In this document: piece after piece, positions 1 to 6,597 of the stretch
Position numbering within the stretch: position 1 is the first letter of the stretch
Layout: each line of letters starts with the position of its first letter
NCBI GenBank assembly: GCA_031283515.1
Contig: JAITBS010000090.1
Span: forward strand, 1-11,344
Length of the DNA stretch: 11,344 nt
Direction: 5' to 3'
From: Planctomycetaceae bacterium
Lineage (GTDB): Bacteria > Planctomycetota > Planctomycetia > Pirellulales > Thermoguttaceae
Program-made: the position numbers and the translations under genes
The notes under the pieces: model-generated
What the model was told of the DNA's origin: nothing
The model's input: only the letters and a program-made list of their open reading frames with translations
The model's database searches: none

Positions 1-835
1 AAATAGTATTTGTAGTATTATTGAATGTAGTTTGTTTTTGTACAAAAGTAAATTTTTTGAGAAAATGAGAGTCTGTAAAATTTTCATCAAGATCAAAACG
101 AATTGTTTTCTTACTATAATTGGAAACTAATAATAGAATTTTTCCAGTCGTACAATCAATTTGAAGGGAACCTTTCCATTGTGGGTTGTTCTCTTTGAAA
201 TTATCTTTTGCTTTTAATTTATTGCGTAATTGTTGCATCTTCAATGCGGTCTGATAATCAATTTTAAAACGAAAATCAATCTCTCTTGTTTGATTATCAA
301 TGGAAACACGATAAATACTGTCTTCAGTAATATCAAAAGACAAATCCCTATTTTTGTCCAACGTTTCAAATAATTTGTCCCAAAAATATAATTCCCAAAT
401 AATCACTTCCTTAAAAAATCGTTCGCCTTTATACAAACGAATTTTTCTTGGTGTATTAGAAAATGGCTCATGACCTGCAATATAACTAACTGAAGGAATA
501 TTACTCATCGAATCAATATTGATAACATTAGCAAGCTTTCCACGGCGAGGATTTTTAAAGTCAACAGGTAATATATGGAAATTGTATCTGAAATCATCAA
601 AATAATCGCTTGCACGATAAAAATCGTTAAGGTCTAATTCAAGATATTTTGAAGTTAAACAAGAAGTCGTTACTCTCAATCGACCCGAATTATCGTCAAG
701 CGTCACTTTCAAATCCCAATAAGAATCAGGATTATAAGGCAGCAATTCGTCCGCAATTAAATTAAGATTGTCAAATCCCGAAACAAAAAACAGGATAATA
801 ATTGTAATATTTAGAAATTGTAAAATTTTGTTCAT
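1..835 (-). CDS. Partial exported protein of unknown function (N-terminal 278 residues)
   Basis: An open reading frame starts at ATG 835-833 and stays open to the window edge, so the C-terminus is missing; I translated it by hand and found no stop in 278 codons. The N-terminus (MNKILQFLNITIIILFFVSG) is a short basic segment followed by a hydrophobic stretch of about 15 residues, typical of a signal peptide or anchor, with no lipobox cysteine. The rest is rich in Asp, Asn, Tyr and Phe in alternating patterns that suggest beta-structure, with phrases such as LLPYNPDSYWDLKV (about residues 30-43) and IDCTTGKILLLVSNYSKK (about 224-241). I recognise no catalytic motif or family. There is no clear Shine-Dalgarno; the upstream DNA is simply AT-rich. 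It is probably a periplasmic or surface protein. Reality of the ORF is likely because of its length in AT-rich, stop-rich DNA; function is unknown. Confidence 0.8.
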   Translation of the reverse strand, partial: MNKILQFLNITIIILFFVSGFDNLNLIADELLPYNPDSYWDLKVTLDDNSGRLRVTTSCLTSKYLELDLNDFYRASDYFDDFRYNFHILPVDFKNPRRGKLANVINIDSMSNIPSVSYIAGHEPFSNTPRKIRLYKGERFFKEVIIWELYFWDKLFETLDKNRDLSFDITEDSIYRVSIDNQTREIDFRFKIDYQTALKMQQLRNKLKAKDNFKENNPQWKGSLQIDCTTGKILLLVSNYSKKTIRFDLDENFTDSHFLKKFTFVQKQTTFNNTTNTI

Positions 836-887
836 ATTATTACTTAATTAAAAATTGAATTTAATTTGTAAAAATAAATAGTACTGG

Positions 888-1109
888 TCATTGGGGAAAA
901 GGTGCTTTCATGTTATTGATAGCATTGTTGATTCTTAGTGTGTCTTCTTTATCAATTTGATTGTTTTCTGATTGAAGCTCTTCAAGTGCAAGTTCCTTTT
1001 TCACTGCATCTCCAATCGCCGTACCCTTATTTTCTACACAGAATGCAAAAGGCATTTCAGTAACAAAAAAATAGATAAAATACAATAGACAATTACTTTG
1101 AGAACACAC
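888..1109 (-). CDS. Doubtful small ORF, possibly a remnant
   Basis: This 73-codon frame (GTG start) has a hydrophobic N-terminal part with several Cys and Phe residues and then a charged, Gln/Asn/Glu-rich tail (for example LALEELQSENNQIDKED). It lies 52 bp upstream of the exported-protein gene on the same strand. Against it, the GTG start falls in the loop of a perfect 8-bp inverted repeat (1100-1118), there is no Shine-Dalgarno, and the first internal ATG (1055) also lacks one. A 55-residue product from that ATG, or a decayed gene end, are alternatives. I recognise no family. Kept as a low-confidence call because nothing else explains 836-1161. Confidence 0.2.
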   Translation of the reverse strand: MCSQSNCLLYFIYFFVTEMPFAFCVENKGTAIGDAVKKELALEELQSENNQIDKEDTLRINNAINNMKAPFPQ

Positions 1110-1118
1110 GGTGTTCTC
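1100..1118. repeat. Perfect 8-bp inverted repeat downstream of the PilO-like gene
   Basis: GAGAACAC (1100-1107), loop ACG, GTGTTCTC (1111-1118). It sits 43 bp beyond the stop codon of the PilO/PilP-like gene, so it could mark the 3' end of that transcript. No T-run follows on the minus strand, so a classic intrinsic terminator is not shown. Confidence 0.35.
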
Positions 1119-1161
1119 TAAGAGAAAAAGATTCTTGAGATTTTGATTTATTGCACTTTAA

Positions 1162-2082
1162 TTATTTTACGTTCCAAAAAACTTCCGGCGGCAGAGAAAA
1201 CGCTTGATTTAGGCAATCCCCAAGGGCAACAAGCCAACGCATTCCTTCACTCTCAAACACGACATCCTGTTCAAAAATCTCAACAACTTCCGCCCGAAAA
1301 GAACCAATACGAATCATATCACCTTGTTTTGCCTTAATAATTGAATCTTCCGTTCGAACAGTGAGCCAGATTTCCGGTTGCTCATCAATTGAGTTGATTG
1401 CGGTCAGATAGGTATAATCAGCACGGTCAACTCCGCCCTTAGCCGCCTGTAACAAATTTCGGTTCGCGATAACCTGATAAATTGTTAAATCGTTTGATTT
1501 GAGTCGCGGAATATAACCGGTTGGTAATTGATCTTTCGAAGGATAAATCGCTTGAGGATTCGGCGGACGCAACGCCAGAACATCAACCGTCAATGAACAA
1601 GTAATCCGTTCTTCATTGCCCTCAACCGGAACAATCGATATTGCCGTAATACGATGCAAAAACGGAGCATAATAAAATTCAAAAAGAAATCGACTCAATT
1701 GGTCAAAAGAACAAACTCCCCGAATTGTAAAACGATAATTCAATCCAAACATTGTTCGTGTTGGATTATTGTTGTTGACTTCGCCTTGCTCAACAGCACA
1801 ATATTTCAGTAACTCTAATAGCCAAAGTGAATAACGCGGTACTGCCTCATTGGGAATACGCGGCAAGGAACGAAAATAATAAATCTGATTCTGACCAACT
1901 GCCTGAGACATTAATTCCGTATTTTTTTTTCCATACTCAATTTCTTTTTTCAACTTATCAATTTCATTGCCAAGCCGTTGCCGCGGTTCACGGTAAAGCG
2001 TTTCATAAACCCAAGAGAATCCATACCAGGCGAAAAAAAATGCCAAAAGACAGAACATAATAATATTACGAATGTTCTTCAT
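1162..2082 (-). CDS. PilO-like inner-membrane assembly protein with PilP/GspC-like C-terminal domain
   Basis: Probable component of the inner-membrane alignment complex of a type IV pilus or type II secretion system. The 306 residues show: one hydrophobic helix at about 8-27 with a short cytoplasmic N-terminus; a charged heptad-like stretch at about 33-65 (RLGNEIDKLKKEIEYGKKN) that looks like a coiled coil; a PilO/GspM-like ferredoxin-fold region at about 75-172 (SLWLLELLKYCAVEQG, then FTIRGVCSFDQLSRFLFEF, then ITCSLTVDVLAL); a Pro-rich linker; and at about 200-290 a region (IANRNLL; AKQGDMIRIGSFRAEVVEI; DVVFESEGMRWLVALGD) with the pattern of the PilP/GspC homology domain. PilO (about 200 aa) and PilP (about 170 aa) are usually separate genes, so this looks like a fusion or a lineage-specific architecture. 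No clear Shine-Dalgarno precedes ATG 2082. It follows the CheX-like gene on the same strand after 113 bp. Family assignment rests on pattern only. Confidence 0.7.
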   Translation of the reverse strand: MKNIRNIIMFCLLAFFFAWYGFSWVYETLYREPRQRLGNEIDKLKKEIEYGKKNTELMSQAVGQNQIYYFRSLPRIPNEAVPRYSLWLLELLKYCAVEQGEVNNNNPTRTMFGLNYRFTIRGVCSFDQLSRFLFEFYYAPFLHRITAISIVPVEGNEERITCSLTVDVLALRPPNPQAIYPSKDQLPTGYIPRLKSNDLTIYQVIANRNLLQAAKGGVDRADYTYLTAINSIDEQPEIWLTVRTEDSIIKAKQGDMIRIGSFRAEVVEIFEQDVVFESEGMRWLVALGDCLNQAFSLPPEVFWNVK

Positions 2083-2195
2083 CGGACAAGTAGAAAATAT
2101 AAGGGTTGTAACGTTTCAGGCATCGCCGACACAAAAATTTCACTAACTTTTCTGAAGACGATTCGAAGGCAATTAAACAGAGTGGTTTACAATTG

Positions 2196-2675
2196 TTATC
2201 CTCTTGGAGCGGTGAACCCGATTTCGACAGCCATTGGACCAAAATCGGTTTGAAAAGGAATAGTAATTGGTTGGCAACTCTCCGGGAACCGCAACTCGGT
2301 GGCTTCACCGTTAATGACGTTTGGTAAACTCAGACTGAGTTTATATTCTTCGAGTTGAGCTTTGGCATTACCGGCGATCACGTTTGTTAATTCTCCTACG
2401 GCATCGAACACATCGGCATTTAATTCTTTACATTCTTCCATAAGCATTGCGGAAGCACTTTTGAGAGCCAGTTCTTTCGACATGGTGAGAACCACTGTTC
2501 CCGCAACTACCCCTGAAAGACCAATGATACCGCTAATGGGAAAGAGTGTTTGCGGGTTCTTTTTTAATTGAGGGGCTTCCCGTGTTACCTTACACCCTAC
2601 CATTGTTTCCAATGTTTTAGTCACGGCAATAATAAACGGATTAATAAATTCAACACGAACAGCTAAAGACGACAT
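2196..2675 (-). CDS. CheX/CheC-family protein (chemotaxis phosphatase-like)
   Basis: The 159-residue product matches the CheX-type family, whose characterised members dephosphorylate CheY-P and other response regulators. Typical features are visible: the opening NPFIIAVTKTLETMVGCKV (residues 12-30), a Gly/Val-rich strand pair GIIGLSGVVAGTVVLTMS (49-66), and the signature helix DVFDAVGELTNVIAGNAKAQL (88-108) carrying the E-x-x-N pair at Glu95 and Asn98, the residues that act on the phospho-aspartate in CheC/CheX proteins. Length agrees with stand-alone CheX (about 150-160 aa). No CheY, CheA or receptor gene is nearby. The next gene on the strand is the PilO-like protein, so its target may be a regulator controlling pilus or surface motility rather than flagella; that is inference. 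No Shine-Dalgarno is seen before ATG 2675; the leader is almost pure A/T. Confidence 0.85.
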   Translation of the reverse strand: MSSLAVRVEFINPFIIAVTKTLETMVGCKVTREAPQLKKNPQTLFPISGIIGLSGVVAGTVVLTMSKELALKSASAMLMEECKELNADVFDAVGELTNVIAGNAKAQLEEYKLSLSLPNVINGEATELRFPESCQPITIPFQTDFGPMAVEIGFTAPRG

Positions 2676-2745
2676 AATATTAAAATTAAATTGAAATTTT
2701 CATAAAATAAACGATTGCACGCCTCACAACTAACTAATAACCACT

Positions 2746-2774
2746 ATGATAAACAATGAGGCACTAAAAAGCAA
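2746..2774 (-). promoter_or_regulatory. Possible promoter for the CheX/PilO-like unit
   Basis: Read on the minus strand: TTGCTT (2774-2769), 17-nt spacer, TATCAT (2751-2746), placing the -10 about 70 nt upstream of the CheX start. The -10 matches TATAAT at five of six positions; the -35 matches only at its TTG. In DNA this AT-rich, such matches are common. Confidence 0.3.
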
Positions 2775-2821
2775 CAGGTCTTAAAAACAATTTATTAACA
2801 TTTGGGTTAATCATAAAATTT

Positions 2822-2893
2822 TTAGTCCGCTGAGCACGCTGATGTTCTCTGATTGTTAGTCCGCTGATTACGCTGATGTTCGCAGATTGTTAG

Positions 2894-2899
<6 letters not shown>
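2822..2899. repeat. 34-bp tandem repeat, 2.3 copies
   Basis: Copy 1 is 2822-2855, copy 2 is 2856-2889, and a third begins at 2890 (TTAGTCCGCT) and then diverges. Each copy starts TTAGTCCGCTGA, contains ACGCTGATGTTC and ends GATTG; the two full copies differ at only a few positions. The copies are non-coding. The same phrase in reverse complement occurs at 5673-5699 beyond the GH127 gene, and a related phrase (TCTGCGTAATCTGCGGACTT) at 3261-3280. Confidence 0.8.
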
Positions 2900-3120
<221 letters not shown>

Positions 3121-3202
3121 GAAGAGGAAAAGAAAAAAAGAAAAATTCCACTGATATATTACAAAAAGAGTAACCATTTAGAAATATAAATAATGAACCC
3201 GC

Positions 3203-3238
3203 AAATTACACAGATTTTCGCAAATTTCTGTGTAATTT
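3203..3238. repeat. Perfect 12-bp inverted repeat upstream of GH127
   Basis: AAATTACACAGA (3203-3214) and TCTGTGTAATTT (3227-3238) are exact reverse complements around a 12-nt loop. It is followed at 3249-3280 by direct iterations of 'ATCTGCGT' type sequence from the same dispersed repeat phrase. No T-run follows, so it is called a repeat and not a terminator. Confidence 0.75.
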
Positions 3239-3303
3239 ACAGATTTTATATCTGCGTTTATCTGCGTAATCTGCGGACTTATAAATTAAATAGATGTTCC
3301 GGC

Positions 3304-3344
3304 TTGATTGTCCAATAAAAATTTCTAAAATATACTGCTAAAAT
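3304..3344 (+). promoter_or_regulatory. Possible promoter of the GH127 gene
   Basis: Two overlapping options exist. TTGATT (3304-3309), 16-nt spacer, TAAAAT (3326-3331) is a fair -35/-10 pair. A second TAAAAT (3339-3344) is preceded by TGC, giving an extended -10 (TGCTAAAAT). Either would leave a 5' leader of roughly 55-70 nt. Confidence 0.35.
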
Positions 3345-3362
3345 GTATTTTATTCTGTTCGT

Positions 3363-3375
3363 GTGATCATATCAC
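3363..3375. promoter_or_regulatory. Possible operator palindrome in the GH127 leader
   Basis: GTGAT-CAT-ATCAC is a perfect 5+3+5 dyad between the candidate promoter and the GH127 start. Its half-sites recall CRP/FNR-type sites, but the spacing is one base shorter than the CRP consensus (TGTGA-N6-TCACA). It may be chance. Confidence 0.2.
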
Positions 3376-3406
3376 CAATAATTTTTTTACGAAAAGGTCA
3401 AACATA

Positions 3407-5566
3407 ATGAGAAAATTTGTAATGAAAAAAATCGTATTGATATTCTTTGGGATGTTGACAATTTTATTGTTATGTTCGCATCTCCGCATTTTTGAAACTC
3501 AAATAATTGCTGACGAAATCAATTACGTTGCGCGTCCTGTTGCTTTGGATGGAGAACCGCTTTATGTTGGTAATCGTGCACCGCTGCAACCATCGCCGTT
3601 TTTGAAATTACCGGTTAAGGCAATTAAAGCAGAAGGTTGGATCGGACGTTATCTCGAACTTCAACGTAACGGTTTAACCGGTCATCTCGGCGAAATCAGT
3701 AAATGGCTCGACAAAAAAGGGAATGCCTGGCTCGGTGAAGGCGGTAATCACGGTTGGGAAGAAGTTCCCTATTGGCTTAAAGGTTACGGTAATCTCGGAT
3801 ATCTGCTCGATGATCCGAAAATTATTGCCGAAACAAAAACTTGGATCGGCGCAATTCTGAAAAGTCAACATCCCAACGGTTTTTTCGGACCCGGTAATCC
3901 TGAAACGGAAAAAGGAATGGATTTGTGGCCCAATATGCTCGTTTTGTTCATCATGCAATCGTATTACGAATATTCCGGCGATACGAAAATTCTTGATTTT
4001 ATGACACGGTATTTTCGTTGGGTACAAACTTATCCCGATACAAAATTTCTGAAAACATACTGGGAAAATAGTCGCGGCGGTGATATGCTTTTCAGTTGTT
4101 TTTGGCTTTACAATCACACCGGCGATAAGTTTTTGCTTGATGTTGCAGAAAAAATTCACCGCAATACGGCAAATTGGATGCAGGAATCATCGCTTCCAAA
4201 CTGGCATAACGTCAATATTGCACAGTGTTTCCGCGAACCGGCAACTTGGTGGATGTACTCAAATCAAGATTGGCATCAACAAGCAACTTATAATAATTTT
4301 TGGCTGATTCGAGCGTGTTACGGTCAAGTTCCCGGCGGAATGTGGGGCGGTGACGAAAATTCACGTCCGGGTTACATCGATCCGCGTCAAGGAGTTGAAA
4401 CATGCGGTATGGTCGAACAAATGTCAAGCGATATGATACTTGTACGAATTACCGGCGATTCGTCGTGGGCAGATAATTGCGAAGACGTGGCGTTCAACAC
4501 TTATCCGGCAGCGTTTATGCCCGACTTCAAATCGTTACGGTATATCACCAGTCCCAATCAAGTTATTTCCGACAGCAAAAATCATAGTCCGGGTATTCAA
4601 AATGCAGGACCATTTATGATGATGAACCCGTTTAGCAGCCGGTGTTGTCAACATAACCACGCACACGGTTGGCCCTATTACGTGGAAAATCTCTGGATGG
4701 CAACTCCTGACAGAGGACTCGCCGCAATTCTGTACAACGCTTGTACTGTTACCGCAAAAGTCGCAGACGGAACTGAAGTCTCTATTAAAGAAGAAACACA
4801 TTACCCGTTTGATAATAATATTCGTTTCACCATCAACACTCCCAAAAAACTTAAATTCCCGCTTTATTTTCGCATACCGGGTTGGACGGAGATTCAACGT
4901 TTGGATGGTGAACGGGTCACTGTGTTTATCAATGATGACAAGATAACGGCAGATACTCTTTCTGATTCGGAAAAAACAAAAACGCACAAGAAATATCAGT
5001 ATCTCCATATCGACCGAGAATGGCAAAATGGCGATACGATTACCTTGCAACTGACGCAGCATCTTTCCGTACAAAAATGGCAGCAGAACAAAAATTGTGT
5101 GAGTATTAATTATGGAGCGTTGACATTTTCACTGAAAATTAAAGAGCGTTATCATCAAATGAGCAGTCGTGAAACCGCATTGCATGATTCCGGCTGGCAA
5201 GAAGGAGCAGACGAATCGCAATGGCTTTCGTATGAAATTTTTCCTGATTCCGCATGGAATTACGGGTTAGACAGAACTATTTTTGAAACAATATCATCTT
5301 TCGATTTCAACGGTCATTGTGTATTATCCGGTGATGTTATTGAAACACCTTGGTCGAAAGATGATTATCCTTGGACGCCGGAATCCGTACCGATTTCGAT
5401 CAAACTGAAAGGGCGTAAAATTCCTGATTGGAAAGTTGACCAATACGGTTTATGTGCACCGGTTCCGCAGAGTCCGGTTAAAACAAATGAACCGCTTGAA
5501 GAAATTGAGTTAATCCCAATGGGAGCCGCTCGTTTACGTATTTCCGCGTTTCCAACGGCAGAGTGA
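3407..5566 (+). CDS. Secreted GH127 (DUF1680) family glycoside hydrolase, probable beta-L-arabinofuranosidase type
   Basis: Characterised GH127 enzymes remove terminal beta-L-arabinofuranosyl residues from plant glycans, but the DUF1680 superfamily is broader, so the substrate is not fixed. The 719-residue product has a basic, hydrophobic N-terminus (residues 1-24) consistent with export. An (alpha/alpha)6-barrel-like region covers about 70-440, with GGNHGWEEVPYWLKGYGNLGYL (112-133, quoted in part as HGWEEVPYWLKGYG), LYNHTGDKFLLDVAE and ITGDSSWADNCEDVAFNTYPA. Glu331 and Cys333 (the ETC motif) and Cys413-Cys414 (SSRCCQHNHAHGWP) correspond in order and spacing to the Zn ligands and nucleophilic cysteine of B. 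longum HypBA1 (Glu338, Cys340, Cys417, Cys418); Asp316/Glu317 (GGDEN) is placed where the acid/base residue is expected. Beta-rich domains fill the C-terminal third. ATG 3407 has an AAAGG 9 nt upstream. It stands alone, flanked by repeats on both sides. Confidence 0.92.
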   Translation: MRKFVMKKIVLIFFGMLTILLLCSHLRIFETQIIADEINYVARPVALDGEPLYVGNRAPLQPSPFLKLPVKAIKAEGWIGRYLELQRNGLTGHLGEISKWLDKKGNAWLGEGGNHGWEEVPYWLKGYGNLGYLLDDPKIIAETKTWIGAILKSQHPNGFFGPGNPETEKGMDLWPNMLVLFIMQSYYEYSGDTKILDFMTRYFRWVQTYPDTKFLKTYWENSRGGDMLFSCFWLYNHTGDKFLLDVAEKIHRNTANWMQESSLPNWHNVNIAQCFREPATWWMYSNQDWHQQATYNNFWLIRACYGQVPGGMWGGDENSRPGYIDPRQGVETCGMVEQMSSDMILVRITGDSSWADNCEDVAFNTYPAAFMPDFKSLRYITSPNQVISDSKNHSPGIQNAGPFMMMNPFSSRCCQHNHAHGWPYYVENLWMATPDRGLAAILYNACTVTAKVADGTEVSIKEETHYPFDNNIRFTINTPKKLKFPLYFRIPGWTEIQRLDGERVTVFINDDKITADTLSDSEKTKTHKKYQYLHIDREWQNGDTITLQLTQHLSVQKWQQNKNCVSINYGALTFSLKIKERYHQMSSRETALHDSGWQEGADESQWLSYEIFPDSAWNYGLDRTIFETISSFDFNGHCVLSGDVIETPWSKDDYPWTPESVPISIKLKGRKIPDWKVDQYGLCAPVPQSPVKTNEPLEEIELIPMGAARLRISAFPTAE

Positions 5567-5629
5567 ACTGTTACAAAAAAAAACAACGGAATGACAGCCG
5601 GAAATAACCGTCTATTTTAGTAACAGTTC
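5565..5629. repeat. 10-bp inverted repeat overlapping the GH127 stop codon
   Basis: GAACTGTTAC (5565-5574) begins inside the TGA stop, and GTAACAGTTC (5620-5629) is its exact reverse complement 45 nt later. The interval contains an A9 run and an ACGG/CCGT pair. It may form the 3' end of the glycosidase mRNA, though no T-run follows. A 10-bp direct repeat AGTTCGGATA follows at 5625-5634 and 5638-5647. Confidence 0.55.
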
Positions 5630-5647
5630 GGATACTTAGTTCGGATA

Positions 5648-5699
5648 GTCTGCCGATGACGCCGATTTTTTTCTGCGAACATCGGCGTAATCTGCAGAC
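5648..5699. repeat. Long imperfect hairpin of the dispersed repeat family
   Basis: Left arm GTCTGCCGATGACGCCGAT (5648-5666) pairs with ATCGGCGTAATCTGCAGAC (5681-5699) at 17 of 19 positions across a 14-nt loop that includes a T-run. The loop end plus right arm (5673-5699) is a close reverse-complement match to the 34-bp tandem repeat at 2856-2889. It lies 82 bp after the GH127 stop and could terminate transcription, but its kinship with the upstream repeats argues for a repeat element first. Confidence 0.75.
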
Positions 5700-5729
5700 G
5701 AAATCTCTGTGAATTTCTGCGGACTCTGT

Positions 5730-5764
5730 TGATAAAAAGAGACAATTACCGGAACGTTTTATCA
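5730..5764 (-). terminator. Possible terminator of the tRNA-Ser transcript
   Basis: Read on the minus strand, TGATAAAA (5764-5757) and TTTTATCA (5737-5730) form an 8-bp A/T-only inverted repeat around a 19-nt loop ending in a T-run, starting 19 nt past the tRNA 3' end. The stem is weak, so this is tentative. Confidence 0.25.
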
Positions 5765-5783
5765 GAAACAAATTGAAGTTTAG

Positions 5784-5865
5784 CGGAGGACAAGGGATTC
5801 GAACCCTCAACCGGTTGCCCGGCAACTGATTTCGAGTCAGCCCGCTCACCATTCGCATATCCTCC
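5784..5865 (-). tRNA. tRNA-Ser(CGA)
   Basis: The minus strand folds as a class II tRNA. The acceptor stem is GGAGGAT with GTCCTCC (last pair T-G) and discriminator G. The D loop contains GG. The anticodon arm is GCTGA-CTCGAAA-TCAGT, giving anticodon CGA, which reads UCG serine codons. The long variable arm is GCCGG-GCAA-CCGGT, the expected serine hallmark. The T arm is GAGGG-TTCGAAT-CCCTT. No CCA is encoded; the genome continues CTA after the discriminator, so CCA must be added enzymatically. At 82 nt it is slightly short for tRNA-Ser, the D stem is only about 3 bp, and position 8 appears as A where T is usual. Confidence 0.94.
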
Positions 5866-5980
5866 GAATCATTCCGCTCGAAAAACAAGCAGTCAAAACA
5901 ATTTTTTATTTTACCGGTTTCCGGTCTTTTGGCAAGTCCCCGAAATGACATTTCGGATTCAAAGAAAGCAAGATAGAAAA

Positions 5981-6454
5981 TTATGTTTCCGTTTCGTTGG
6001 TGTCGGAAGAAGCAGACAACATTGTCCGTTGTCGTTCTTCGTCTTCGAACCGACGCATGAGTAACATTTTTGAAAAGAATAACCATTCAATAAAAATGTC
6101 CCCAACCACAGACAAAAAACTCCCCGCCACACCGCAACAGAATAACATTAAAATCCGATTGAAAAGATAACGATTGTTGATACTTGTCAACCAAATCCAG
6201 CATGTATCGGAAGTTATAAAGAAAATTCCGCAAAATAGCCCACACCAAAAACCTGTGCATTGGGCACACGAAATAAGTCCCAATAAAAACTCTGTTAGTG
6301 TAAAACCTGAAGAATATCCCTTTTGCTCACGGTGTAACCGAATTTGTTCCGCTCTGTTCGCCAGAAAATTGCGAAAAGATTGAAACAATGTCCCGCGAAC
6401 CAAAATGAGCGTCATCCCAACCGACGCCAACGCAAAAAGAAGAAAATCTACCAT
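5981..6454 (-). CDS. Small membrane protein with DUF1360-like CxxCxGFWxG motif
   Basis: The 157-residue product has three likely membrane segments (about 3-21, 57-80 and 99-127), a basic loop between the first two (RNFLANRAEQIRLHREQK), and a charged, Ser/Thr-rich hydrophilic tail (about 131-157). At the start of the second helix is C63-A-Q-C66-T-G-F-W-C-G, which resembles the CxxCxGFWxG signature of the DUF1360 family of uncharacterised bacterial membrane proteins. Length and topology fit that family. The paired cysteines could bind metal or form a disulphide; no function is established. It lies 144 bp downstream of the CxxC-rich gene and 115 bp upstream of the tRNA, all on the minus strand. 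The ribosome-binding site is weak (GAGA about 8 nt upstream). Confidence 0.85.
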   Translation of the reverse strand: MVDFLLFALASVGMTLILVRGTLFQSFRNFLANRAEQIRLHREQKGYSSGFTLTEFLLGLISCAQCTGFWCGLFCGIFFITSDTCWIWLTSINNRYLFNRILMLFCCGVAGSFLSVVGDIFIEWLFFSKMLLMRRFEDEERQRTMLSASSDTNETET

Positions 6455-6507
6455 AAAATATTCTCAAAATCCTTTACCAAGATTTATTTTAAACATCATC
6501 CTTAAAC

Positions 6508-6588
6508 ATCGTTTGGGAATCAATTATTCAGAGAAACTCTTATTTTGTTCAAAACAAAATCGTTACTCATACGGATTCCCAAACCGAT
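6508..6588 (-). ncRNA. Candidate structured RNA or 5'-UTR element (nested inverted repeats)
   Basis: An outer pair, ATCGTTTGGGAATC (6508-6521) with GATTCCCAAACCGAT (6574-6588), matches over 14 bp with a single bulged base. It encloses two further hairpins: AGAG-AAA-CTCT (6530-6540) and the perfect ATTTTGTT-CAA-AACAAAAT (6542-6560). Together they would fold as a three-way junction of about 81 nt. The element lies in the gap between the CxxC-rich gene (stop at 6598) and the DUF1360-like gene (start at 6454). On the minus strand it could be the 3' end of the former, a leader of the latter, or a small MITE-like insertion. I know no Rfam family that matches; the strand is assumed from the flanking genes. 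Confidence 0.4.
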
Positions 6589-6597
6589 TTTATATTT

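Noticed and set aside
2066..2308. Minus-strand frame spanning the gap between the CheX-like and PilO-like genes
   Set aside because: Its only starts lie inside the CheX-like gene in another frame, there is no ATG in the gap itself, and the sequence has no coherent protein character.
3363..3376. CRP binding site
   Set aside because: Half-sites are like TGTGA/TCACA but the spacer is one base short, so it is kept only as an unspecified operator candidate.
4535..5074. 179-codon minus-strand frame within the GH127 gene
   Set aside because: Lies wholly opposite the well-supported GH127 coding sequence and has no recognisable features.
5571..6086. 171-codon minus-strand frame across the tRNA gene
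   Set aside because: It runs straight through the tRNA-Ser and overlaps the repeat hairpin and the end of the DUF1360-like gene in another frame; a clear shadow.
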